25,021 nt of DNA. Origin: a virus. Under the pieces are notes generated by a model. That model did no database searches, was not told the origin of the DNA, and was given only the letters and a program-made list of their open reading frames with translations. Of the stretch, positions 6,138 to 12,752 are shown piece by piece. How positions within the stretch are numbered: the stretch's first letter is position 1; every line of letters begins with the position of its first letter. The DNA is taken from IMG/VR virus record IMGVR_UViG_3300020470_000194, positions 1 through 25,021 of that record; one strand, 5' to 3'. Made by a program: the position numbers and the translations under genes.

Positions 6138-6833
6138 TTAGAATAATATTCCTTGTCTGTTTATATTATCGTAACTATCGTATCGTACATTATCACCTTT
6201 TGGATATGGCTCTATTGCGTAAGTTAACGAGTCTCTCATAGATTTCTTTTGCTTGCGAGTCCCTAAAAAATAAAAATATCTATGTTTTCTTGGTCGATCT
6301 AAAGTATATAATCTATCTCCATACATTTCTCTAAGTTTTAAAATTTTACCCTTTGCGAGTCCTCTGCCTACTTTGTCCATCAAAGATGCACTATGCAAGT
6401 GTTCAAGTCCTTTAACCTTATAATCAAATCTTTTTGCTGAAAGTCCAGTATAAATAAAATTACAAGCTTGATAAATATAACCATGATGATGTAGAGATGT
6501 ATCTGCATAACTTACAACAACATTTGGTGTCGATAATTGTTTTAGCGTTTGAGATACAAAAAAAGATAAAACATTTTTTTCTAAACCTTCATCAACAACT
6601 AATCTATTTAACTCCAAAAAAGTATCTTGAAATTTGCCTGCAAAAGCATATTTAACTAAAGTATGAGCAACTGGTCTTCCGTAGCTACAAATACCAACAA
6701 TAAATTTATTTTTGTATAGTCCATAAGCATGAGAAACACTTGGAATACGTTTTGCATAATGTTTTTGTGTAAACCACTCAACATATTCATTCGTACTAAG
6801 CTTGCGAACTATATATTGATCTTTAAGGCTCAT
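6138..6833 (-). CDS. Mom-like DNA modification protein (adenine carbamoylmethylation family), 231 aa
   Basis: Resembles phage Mu Mom, a GNAT-fold protein that converts some adenines in phage DNA to a carbamoylmethyl form, blocking host restriction. Visible motifs: HY at 25-26, ELNRLVV (74-80), KNVLSFF (86-92), and the core YADTS...HHGYIYQACNFIYTG between 109 and 130, which is the most diagnostic block of the family. Length (231 residues) is close to Mu Mom. Last gene of the operon that begins at 7981; its start overlaps the upstream gene by 11 bases and lacks a clear Shine-Dalgarno, suggesting coupling or low expression. No Com-like zinc regulator, which controls mom in Mu, is obvious beside it. 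The exact modification made here cannot be read from sequence. Confidence 0.8.
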   Translation of the reverse strand: MSLKDQYIVRKLSTNEYVEWFTQKHYAKRIPSVSHAYGLYKNKFIVGICSYGRPVAHTLVKYAFAGKFQDTFLELNRLVVDEGLEKNVLSFFVSQTLKQLSTPNVVVSYADTSLHHHGYIYQACNFIYTGLSAKRFDYKVKGLEHLHSASLMDKVGRGLAKGKILKLREMYGDRLYTLDRPRKHRYFYFLGTRKQKKSMRDSLTYAIEPYPKGDNVRYDSYDNINRQGILF

Positions 6834-7047
6834 CTGGAACTCTTTTCATAATTACATCATTAGATAAAGACCAAATGTATTGATGTATATCTTTGCCACG
6901 ACAATCTTCAAAGAATTGCCAAGCATTATCTTTTAAATATTTAAACTGTTCATCACTTGTTAATTTAAAAAAGCTATCAGGTACATCATCATCTAAATAA
7001 TGACCTGATGCCCATTGATAAACTTTTTGCTCATAAGTTAGTGTCAT
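6823..7047 (-). CDS. hypothetical protein, 74 aa
   Basis: ATG at 7045-7047 with AGGAG about 9 bases upstream. Aromatic-rich acidic protein (YQWASGHYLDDDVPDSFFKL, later AWQFFEDCRGKDIHQYIW). It overlaps the start of the Mom-like gene and is the best positional candidate for a partner, though I recognise no domain. Confidence 0.65.
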   Translation of the reverse strand: MTLTYEQKVYQWASGHYLDDDVPDSFFKLTSDEQFKYLKDNAWQFFEDCRGKDIHQYIWSLSNDVIMKRVPDEP

Positions 7048-7058
7048 TGTTTAATCTC

Positions 7059-7244
7059 CTATGAATTTTGACTAACAATATCCCATGTAGAGATAAAACT
7101 TTCTAGCCAGTAAGATTGATTACCTGTGAGCCTGTCTTTAGTATCTGCATTGTGAAGTAAATCACTTGCACATCTGCGTGGAAAATTGTTTTTCTTGCAC
7201 CATGCCTCGAGTACATCACATAGAAATAACATCTCTCTTGTCAT
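7059..7244 (-). CDS. hypothetical protein, 61 aa
   Basis: ATG at 7242-7244 overlaps the upstream stop as ATGA; GGAGGAGGAA precedes it. Short helical protein (MTREMLFLCDVLEAWCKKNN, then RRCASDLLHNADTKDRL) with three Cys. Unrecognised. It resembles a small helical binding protein of the kind often found as host-takeover genes. Confidence 0.65.
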   Translation of the reverse strand: MTREMLFLCDVLEAWCKKNNFPRRCASDLLHNADTKDRLTGNQSYWLESFISTWDIVSQNS

Positions 7245-7438
7245 TCTTCCTCCTCCTCGTCATCATAATCATCTTCTTCTTTGAGTTCTAACTCTCCGAT
7301 AGATGAATTTCTTATAAGATCAATAACATCAACGAGTGCATCTGAAAATTCTTCATTCTCACTTGTATCTGGTGAATCATAACAAGACGCATAGTTATAG
7401 ATAGCTTTATCTATGTATTCATAAAGTTTAATTGCCAT
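7241..7438 (-). CDS. acidic protein with Glu/Asp tail, 65 aa
   Basis: ATG at 7436-7438 behind AGGAGG. Helical protein (MAIKLYEYIDKAIYNYASCY...) with a C-terminal tail EEDDYDDEEEEE. Third protein of this acidic-tail type in the left region. Unknown function. Confidence 0.65.
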   Translation of the reverse strand: MAIKLYEYIDKAIYNYASCYDSPDTSENEEFSDALVDVIDLIRNSSIGELELKEEDDYDDEEEEE

Positions 7439-7440
7439 TG

Positions 7441-7623
7441 TTAAAACCTCCTTGTTGGCTTATATTCTGGAATCTCATAATCGAGATTTTCTTTTCCTTT
7501 CGGGATTTCTATAGATGCTAATTTTTTATATAAAGGAATTAGATCTTGATTGTATTGAAGTTTGTTTTCTACCATTTCTAATAGTTCAAACAATTCTTCT
7601 GTAGTAACTGAAATCTGGTGCAT
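7441..7623 (-). CDS. hypothetical protein, 60 aa
   Basis: ATG at 7621-7623; the Shine-Dalgarno GAGGAG is formed by the last codons of the preceding gene. Helical N-terminal half (TTEELFELLEMVENKLQYNQ) and a Pro/charged tail ending YKPTRRF. Unrecognised. Confidence 0.65.
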   Translation of the reverse strand: MHQISVTTEELFELLEMVENKLQYNQDLIPLYKKLASIEIPKGKENLDYEIPEYKPTRRF

Positions 7624-7627
7624 TTTA

Positions 7628-7981
7628 TTAATACTCCTCTGGAAATAAAACTACTGTGTTGCAATAATCCTGTTCGGAAAACTGAGTCAAGTCCATGTCA
7701 TCTTTGGTAAGACCATAGCCTGATGTAATAATCCAAATAGTTTTGTTGTCTTGCAATTTATAAACAGAATGTAATCTGCCACCATTACTACTTCTAACTA
7801 CCTGATTGTTAGTCTCTGCGTCTTCTGGTGCTAGATCACCCCAATCTCCGCTTGCGTGTAACATCATTTTTGATCTGATGTCTTGTTCTCTAACAGAACT
7901 AAATAATTGATACTCGTTAACTTTTTGAGAGAAAGCTAATGTGCCGAGTAATTTTCTTTTAGGTTTAACTGATGTTGTCAT
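7628..7981 (-). CDS. 'GDWG' family protein of plasmids and mobile elements, 117 aa
   Basis: The core ASGDWGDLAPEDAETNN, a segment GGRLHSVYKL, IWIIT, and the ending TVVLFPEEY match a widespread small-protein family known from plasmids and integrative elements (pattern GDWG..D..D...N, RLLSVY, IWIIT, LLPEEY). The family has no established function. Here about ten extra residues lie between IWIIT and the C-terminal signature. First gene of the operon that ends with the Mom-like gene; start ATG at 7979-7981 follows two TATCTTTAT tracts, no Shine-Dalgarno. Confidence 0.75.
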   Translation of the reverse strand: MTTSVKPKRKLLGTLAFSQKVNEYQLFSSVREQDIRSKMMLHASGDWGDLAPEDAETNNQVVRSSNGGRLHSVYKLQDNKTIWIITSGYGLTKDDMDLTQFSEQDYCNTVVLFPEEY

Positions 7982-8064
7982 TAATAAAGATAAAGATAAA
8001 ATACATTTTTAATGTACAGGATAAGTTAGTACTTGTATAGTACTTTGTTACAAAATCGTAACAA
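7982..8064 (-). promoter_or_regulatory. operon leader/promoter, type 1 (copy F)
   Basis: Minus strand: TTGTTAC GATTTT GTAACAA, a perfect 7+7 inverted repeat (8045-8064) that touches the stop of the upstream gene, followed by AGTACT ATACA AGTACT, a second symmetrical element, a CTTATCCTGTACATT stretch, and a doubled TATCTTTAT before the ATG. It controls the six-gene operon that includes the Mom-like gene. Confidence 0.6.
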
Positions 8065-8286
8065 TTAGTTTTGACTGTCTTGAAATAATTGGTCAATAGC
8101 TTTTTCTAGCAACTGACTTGCTAGAACACTATGTTGTACAGGGTCAGTCTTAACTCCCCCATGCAAGTCCCAAGCCCTGCCACAAGTAGGGCAAGCCTTG
8201 TATTTGTAACCATTGGCGAGTGCTTTTAATTTAGTTAAAGTAGATTCTTCTATTCGGCAATTAACTTGTTGCCTTTGGTTTGACAT
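8065..8286 (-). CDS. small protein with a CxxC knuckle, possible DNA-binding regulator, 73 aa
   Basis: Begins MSNQRQQVNCRIEESTLTKLKALA, which looks like a short beta strand followed by a helix as in ribbon-helix-helix proteins, then CPTCGRAWDLHGG (about 32-44) and a C-terminal helix HSVLASQLLEKAIDQLF. A single CxxC could bind metal as a dimer. A regulator is plausible because it has its own consensus promoter and sits between two regulated operons, but this is inference. Confidence 0.6.
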   Translation of the reverse strand: MSNQRQQVNCRIEESTLTKLKALANGYKYKACPTCGRAWDLHGGVKTDPVQHSVLASQLLEKAIDQLFQDSQN

Positions 8287-8311
8287 AGTTGATAAAATAT
8301 AAACTACTGTT

Positions 8312-8340
8312 ATAATACTCGATACTTACTTAGTAGTCAA
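8312..8340 (-). promoter_or_regulatory. sigma-70-type promoter for gene 8065-8286
   Basis: TTGACT (8335-8340), 17-base spacer, TATTAT (8312-8317), on the minus strand, ending 26 bases before the ATG. Unlike the type 1 leaders, it has a recognisable -35 element and no TATCTTT tract. Confidence 0.6.
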
Positions 8341-8341
8341 C

Positions 8342-9121
8342 CTACCAAGTCTTTTTCCATGTATCTTTAATAGCTGTAGCCCAACTTGGTGCAATTGAAG
8401 TTCTGCCAATTTTATCTTGCAAGTCTTTATCTAAAACCTTAACAACGATTCCGTCAGTTGGATAGCGACTAAATATCAACGAGTCTTGCCATTGACTATG
8501 TAATTGCTTGACTTTATTTACAACATCTTTGTTAACTTTAATATGACCGCATACATGAAAACCCCACTTAACAAGTTGTTGTAGGTTAGAGATTTCTGTA
8601 CCCTTAGCATCAAATATTTGAAAAGCACAAAAAGACAAGCCCATGCCTGATGGTTGCTTCTTGCGTAAATGACCTGCTGCGAGTCTCTGTGATCTAGCAG
8701 GTATAAGCCCCTTGCCATATAACTCTCCTCTAATATCAACAGTACCTTTTGCAATAATATGTTTCGGTAAATCCTCAATCATTCTCATGCAATATGTTTT
8801 ATCTATACCTTTGCGAGTCCATGCTTTAACCAATAAACCATCTACATATCTAACAGCCATAGCACAGCCATCTATCTTAGGCTCAACAATTACAGGTGTA
8901 TTTTTTGGTAGATAAGAATACCACTCTGCAAAAGGTAAAGTACCAAGTCCTGATAATACACAACCCTCTTCTACTTTCTTAAGTGCAGGGTGTTTTGGGT
9001 TAGATTTTATAAGTGCTTGCTTTATCGCATCAAATTGTTTGTCAGATATTATTGATCTACCTGCTCTATAAAGATCATTGTGATATAAAAATTCTTTTGC
9101 TAATTCGTCTGCGATTGACAT
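8342..9121 (-). CDS. minimal NAD+-dependent DNA ligase (LigA-type adenylation domain), 259 aa
   Basis: Seals nicks in DNA using NAD+. The N-terminal helix-rich part (YHNDLYRAGRSIISDKQFDAI) matches the NMN-binding Ia domain. Adenylation motifs follow: KIDG with catalytic Lys82, RGE at 131-133, SQRLAAGHLRKK (144-155), CAFQIFD (165-171), DGIVVKV (223-229) and WATAIK (247-252). The protein ends 7 residues after motif V, so the OB fold, zinc finger, helix-hairpin-helix and BRCT domains of the roughly 670-residue cellular enzyme are missing. No second gene with these domains is seen in the window. The start ATG follows TATCTTTATCATAATT. Confidence 0.88.
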   Translation of the reverse strand: MSIADELAKEFLYHNDLYRAGRSIISDKQFDAIKQALIKSNPKHPALKKVEEGCVLSGLGTLPFAEWYSYLPKNTPVIVEPKIDGCAMAVRYVDGLLVKAWTRKGIDKTYCMRMIEDLPKHIIAKGTVDIRGELYGKGLIPARSQRLAAGHLRKKQPSGMGLSFCAFQIFDAKGTEISNLQQLVKWGFHVCGHIKVNKDVVNKVKQLHSQWQDSLIFSRYPTDGIVVKVLDKDLQDKIGRTSIAPSWATAIKDTWKKTW

Positions 9122-9130
9122 AATTATGAT

Positions 9131-9160
9131 AAAGATAATAATACTATTGTAGTATTAAAC
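9131..9160 (-). promoter_or_regulatory. promoter with inverted repeat before the ligase gene
   Basis: Minus strand: AATACTA CAA TAGTATT, a perfect 7+7 inverted repeat (9140-9156), merging into TATTAT as a -10 candidate and then TATCTTTATC before the start. The CAATAGTATTAT string is shared with the promoter at about 2410-2425. Confidence 0.5.
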
Positions 9161-9163
9161 TTA

Positions 9164-9928
9164 TTACTTTGCAAGTCTTTTTATCTCTTCTTTCCAATAT
9201 TTATAAAATCTATCATCTGCAAGTCTTTTTACTCTCATCTTAAATGTTGATTGTGGGTTTTGTCTTGGGGGTGGATTAAATAAAAATAATGGTGATAAGT
9301 ATGATCTGTACTTACCTCTACTTGGTGTTACTTCTCTATATATACCTTTTCTATATTTTCCAGTATCACTTCTAAAAGCAATTACTCTTGCATCTTGAAT
9401 TTTTCCATTTTTTCTTGATTTAGGCGGTATTACTTTATCTCTTGTTTGACCAAGTGCAATCATAGTATTTGAATAAGTTGATTTTGTGACCCTATTATTT
9501 TTTCCCATTTTAATAAATCTACTCTGTGTTACTGCAAATGGATAATCACCTTGATTCATATAACTTCTATTTTTTAAAAATTGAGTAAATAAAGTTCCAT
9601 ATGCTTTTGTTGAACCTCCACCTATAGGGGGGTAAAGATATTTACCTGCTGGATTGCCTTTACCGATTACATCTTTAACTCCAACAAATAAACTTAATCC
9701 ACTTTGCTTTGTAAAAGTACTATTTAATGTAAAAAAAACAGCACTTTCAAAAGGTTTAAACCCATGTTTACCTAAATATGTTTGAGCTATTAATCCATTT
9801 TTACCTTTTAATTCCTTTCCAAGTTTTGTCAAAGTTCTTTTTGCAGCAAATTCAGACTGACTTTTTTCATAAACATTAAGTCTTTTTTTGATTTTACTAA
9901 AGTCATATATTATGGCTGCACTTTTCAT
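9164..9928 (-). CDS. possible virion assembly (minor tail/connector-like) protein, 254 aa
   Basis: Start at the ATG at 9926-9928 (MKSAAIIYDFSKIKKRL); a TTG at 9956-9958 would add 10 residues. A basic protein: helical N-terminal part with FAAKRTLTKLGKELK, then KPFESAVFF, VGVKDVIGKGNPAGKYLYPP and IGGGSTKAYGTLFTQFLK. This order ('PF..A', 'KGNPAGKYL.P', 'GG..K..') resembles a phage family placed near head-tail connector or minor tail Z proteins. The location between ligase and primase is unusual for a structural gene, so the call is tentative. Confidence 0.5.
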   Translation of the reverse strand: MKSAAIIYDFSKIKKRLNVYEKSQSEFAAKRTLTKLGKELKGKNGLIAQTYLGKHGFKPFESAVFFTLNSTFTKQSGLSLFVGVKDVIGKGNPAGKYLYPPIGGGSTKAYGTLFTQFLKNRSYMNQGDYPFAVTQSRFIKMGKNNRVTKSTYSNTMIALGQTRDKVIPPKSRKNGKIQDARVIAFRSDTGKYRKGIYREVTPSRGKYRSYLSPLFLFNPPPRQNPQSTFKMRVKRLADDRFYKYWKEEIKRLAK

Positions 9929-10181
9929 ATCGAGTCTTGTTTTTTTATATATTAGCAAGTCTTAAAGTGTGAGACTAGGTGTTTATTAGGTGTCCATAGT
10001 GTCCTATGTGTGCCGACCTTCCCTATAGAGTTTCCTAAACCCCTATTTTTCCCCTATATGCTCCCTATACTCCCCTCTCTCCTTACTTATTATACTTTAT
10101 AGTAAAAGGTATAGACACTATAGACACGCTCTATATCGCAAGTCTTGACATTGTTTGCGGTGTCCATAGCGTGTACTAACC
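9929..10181. other. 253-bp intergenic region with iteron-like repeats; candidate replication origin
   Basis: No ORF. Contains GTGTCCATAGTGTC (9990-10003), its near reverse complement GACACTATAGACAC (10114-10127), and GTGTCCATAGCGTGT (10160-10174). GACACGCT occurs at 10123-10130 and again at 10197-10204 inside the primase gene end. Between the repeats, about 10015-10085 is strongly pyrimidine-biased on the plus strand, followed by an AT-rich stretch. Position beside a primase-helicase gene suits an origin. It may also hold the promoter of 9164-9928. A hairpin TAACCTC/GAGGTTA (10177-10195) covers the primase stop codon. Confidence 0.45.
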
Positions 10182-12341
10182 TCACACAGAGGTTAAGACA
10201 CGCTCCGAGTCTCGAATGTAGACCCATTTGCGACAGCCCCTACTTCCTCTACGCTTTTTTTCGTAGCCTAGATTCTTTAAAATCGTTGCAACTTGCATTT
10301 GATCGTATCTTGTTTGTCTTTCGATTGGCTTTTCAATAGCTTCAGACAAAACAAGTTCTGTTGTTAATTCTCTATGAAAGTTTTGTGGTGTTTCGCAGAA
10401 AGATTCGATAACAGCTTTCCAAGGCGATTCGATTAAATAATCTAAATTTTCCTCATTTACTTTTAATTCGTTTTCTTTTGTAAGGTATGTAGTCTCGCCA
10501 TTCTTGTAAGCCATCACGACAGCCGACCATATCGAGTCCCTCTCTGCAAGTAATCCCTCGCAATCTATAGGGTTTTCGATTCCAATATTTTCTCCTAGCT
10601 TGATTATCCAAAATCTACGATTCCCAGTCTCATCTACAAGAAATCCGTCATGTCTGTTCGTACTTCCAACAATAATTCCTCTTCTAGGAAATGCCTCAGT
10701 AACTTTGCCATAAGGAACTCTAAAAACATCTGTTTCTTGAGATAAAAAAGATTTTATCTCCCCTGCCATTTTTTTAGAAGTTACGGCTTCTAGTTCAGCC
10801 ATTTCGCAGATCCAACTTCTATGCAAGATCATAAGTGAGTCTTTTCCGTTAATGTCTCTAAGTCCATCACTAAAAAACTCTCCTCCCAATACAGACCAAA
10901 ATGTAGATTTTCTTGACCCTTGTTCTCCTAACAAAACACAAGCATTATCAAATTTATGTGGTGGTTCATAGGCTCTTGTTACTGCTGCAATAAGAGTTTT
11001 TTTCAACATATCATCATAGATAGTTGGTTCTGGTAGATGTGCATCTTCTGGTCTTAAATAAGTGCTTGCGAGTCTGTCGATATAAGCAGGCGATACAGTT
11101 TTATAAACTTTATTTAAATAATTAACTACAGGATTGTATTCATATTCTCTTGCTATCTGCACAACACAATCAAATGCTGTATCCTTATTACATTTATAAC
11201 CTTGTCTTGCAAGTTCGAGATAATATCTATCTATAGAAGTTGACCCCTGACAAACTTCTCCATTTAATTCTATTTGTTGAGTAAATATGTTGTATCTAAA
11301 TGCGTGTTCGCCATTGTCTCTGCGAGTCTTTAACAGATTTAATAATTCATTAGCTTCTATTTTTTGTAATTTATCTGAGTGAACTAATGTAGGATTATCT
11401 GGATTATCTGGATTTATAACTTTCATTACCTTTGGTGGCTTATAACCATGTTGCATCGCCCAGTACCAAAAGCTATTAGCTTCTATTTTTTGCCCTCCAG
11501 ACTTAGCAACTTGATCGAGTCCTCCCCATGCTGGCGAGTGTTCTTTCATAAGAGTTATTGCATCAGCAGAACTTTTGCCTGCATCTTCGCAAGCTTTTAT
11601 AAGACCCCATAAAATATTGCGATACATATGATATGTGTTGGAGCCGGGTGTTCTTGGTGGTATGTGTGCGAGTGCTTTTTGTACTGTCGCAAAATCTTCT
11701 TTACGATATTCTTTAAATTCTACAGATTCTTTATTTTTTTCATATTGTCTTTTTGTTGGCAAACATTTCTCTAAATCTTTTACTGTATATTTTTTATCTG
11801 ATGTATGAATAATCGTAGTCATACCACCATGAGTACCATCATCTTTCATATGATAAGTTCCGGGCAAACGCATCACTCTTGATGGGTTTTTCAAAGCCCT
11901 ATCTGCATCTGCATAATCTAGTAATCTTTCCTGTATAGGCTTCCAAGTCTCTGGTTCTATTGCTTTTTTTAATATCCAATAATTATGAATTGACTTACCT
12001 CCTGTATCTATTTGTATTGATGGTTCTGGCAAGCCTAACTCTTTCCAAATATAAATTTGCTCTGATTTTGGTATATCATCATGCTCATAAAAAAATGCTC
12101 TACATCCTGTTATCGAGGAATCTGTATCCTCGCCATCATTAATTACGAGATAAACACCTCTACCTTCTTCTTGGCAATGTTTTATCCAATCTCCATTTGC
12201 ATTAGATTTTTTACCACGATCTCTTTCTTTTAGTGGATGACCTTTAGGAAAGAATGATCTTAAACGAACTTTACGAATATCTTTTCCAAGAAGTTCTAAA
12301 AATGACCGCCATTGGCTGCGGTCTAACTCAAATGCAGACAT
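10182..12341 (-). CDS. primase-polymerase and helicase fusion (VapE/DUF5906-type), 719 aa
   Basis: Replication initiation protein. N-terminal archaeo-eukaryotic primase-like domain: acidic motif YEHDD (85-89), GGKSIHNYW with the S-x-H motif (117-119), and DRALKNPSRVMRLPGT (147-162). A helical linker resembling the primase C-terminal domain follows (about 230-300). The C-terminal VapE-type P-loop ATPase has Walker A GEQGSRKST (472-480), Walker B WICEMAEL (510-517) and the sensor/arginine region VGSTNRHDGFL...GNRRFW (558-578). Both catalytic halves look intact. Start ATG follows TATCTTT without Shine-Dalgarno. It sits next to the candidate origin, and the C-terminal tail includes a winged-helix-like segment (about 640-719). 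Confidence 0.88.
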   Translation of the reverse strand: MSAFELDRSQWRSFLELLGKDIRKVRLRSFFPKGHPLKERDRGKKSNANGDWIKHCQEEGRGVYLVINDGEDTDSSITGCRAFFYEHDDIPKSEQIYIWKELGLPEPSIQIDTGGKSIHNYWILKKAIEPETWKPIQERLLDYADADRALKNPSRVMRLPGTYHMKDDGTHGGMTTIIHTSDKKYTVKDLEKCLPTKRQYEKNKESVEFKEYRKEDFATVQKALAHIPPRTPGSNTYHMYRNILWGLIKACEDAGKSSADAITLMKEHSPAWGGLDQVAKSGGQKIEANSFWYWAMQHGYKPPKVMKVINPDNPDNPTLVHSDKLQKIEANELLNLLKTRRDNGEHAFRYNIFTQQIELNGEVCQGSTSIDRYYLELARQGYKCNKDTAFDCVVQIAREYEYNPVVNYLNKVYKTVSPAYIDRLASTYLRPEDAHLPEPTIYDDMLKKTLIAAVTRAYEPPHKFDNACVLLGEQGSRKSTFWSVLGGEFFSDGLRDINGKDSLMILHRSWICEMAELEAVTSKKMAGEIKSFLSQETDVFRVPYGKVTEAFPRRGIIVGSTNRHDGFLVDETGNRRFWIIKLGENIGIENPIDCEGLLAERDSIWSAVVMAYKNGETTYLTKENELKVNEENLDYLIESPWKAVIESFCETPQNFHRELTTELVLSEAIEKPIERQTRYDQMQVATILKNLGYEKKRRGSRGCRKWVYIRDSERVLTSV

Positions 12342-12367
12342 AAAGATAATAGGTATGTTTAAAAGCG

Positions 12368-12724
12368 TTAGTTAACCTTGAGTATTTCTAAGGCATCTCT
12401 TACATTACGAGCTACCCCTGTAATTCCTCCAGCTTTCTTAACAGCTTGAAGCCAATTATGTTGGTTTTTTGAGAGTTGTCCAGTATTTGTTTTAACTTCG
12501 ACACTACAAAAGACTGCCAAGTCTTGTCCTATCATCTCAGGAGTAATCTTGACAGTCTTAAAACCAATAAGGTCAGAACTACCCTTTGCCAATCCAAACT
12601 GTACCCATCTCCCTGTTCTAGGATCTGGAAGTTTTCCAGTTTCGTTGCGAAATAAACGTAAGTCAGAATATTGTCCAAGAGCTAACCTTATATTTTGTTG
12701 TAAGACTGTCTCTTGGTTTGACAT
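12368..12724 (-). CDS. VRR-NUC domain nuclease, 118 aa
   Basis: Single-domain nuclease of the PD-(D/E)xK superfamily. Visible catalytic pattern: SSDLIGF with Asp51, then VEVK with Glu76 and Lys78, and the C-terminal helix motif GQLSKNQHNWLQAVKKAGG. N-terminal Glu5 and Gln9-10 are also typical. Stand-alone VRR-NUC proteins are common in phages, next to replication helicases and are thought to cut branched DNA. It lies between the primase gene (27 bases downstream) and the small regulator gene upstream. Confidence 0.85.
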   Translation of the reverse strand: MSNQETVLQQNIRLALGQYSDLRLFRNETGKLPDPRTGRWVQFGLAKGSSDLIGFKTVKITPEMIGQDLAVFCSVEVKTNTGQLSKNQHNWLQAVKKAGGITGVARNVRDALEILKVN

Positions 12725-12752
12725 CTAACGATGTAGTTTTTTCCATAATACA

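Noticed and set aside
8020-8045. AGTACT..AGTACT as a cyanobacterial LexA box
   Set aside because: Spacing between half-sites does not match the RGTAC-N4-GTWCY pattern; reported only as a symmetrical element of the leader.
535-8064. Repeated leaders as a CRISPR array
   Set aside because: The repeats are hundreds of bases apart, diverged and each precedes a gene; no regular spacers and no cas genes.
8518-8778. Minus-strand ORF of 86 codons inside the ligase gene
   Set aside because: Shadow in another frame of the ligase, which carries intact catalytic motifs there.
11960-12142. Plus-strand ORF of 60 codons
   Set aside because: It is antisense to the primase domain of the large minus-strand gene, whose conserved motifs establish the real frame. 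The same applies to plus-strand ORFs at 8712-8915, 13641-13928 and 14630-14836.
10182-12341. Virulence factor (the name of the VapE family)
   Set aside because: The name is historical; the motifs show a replication primase and helicase.
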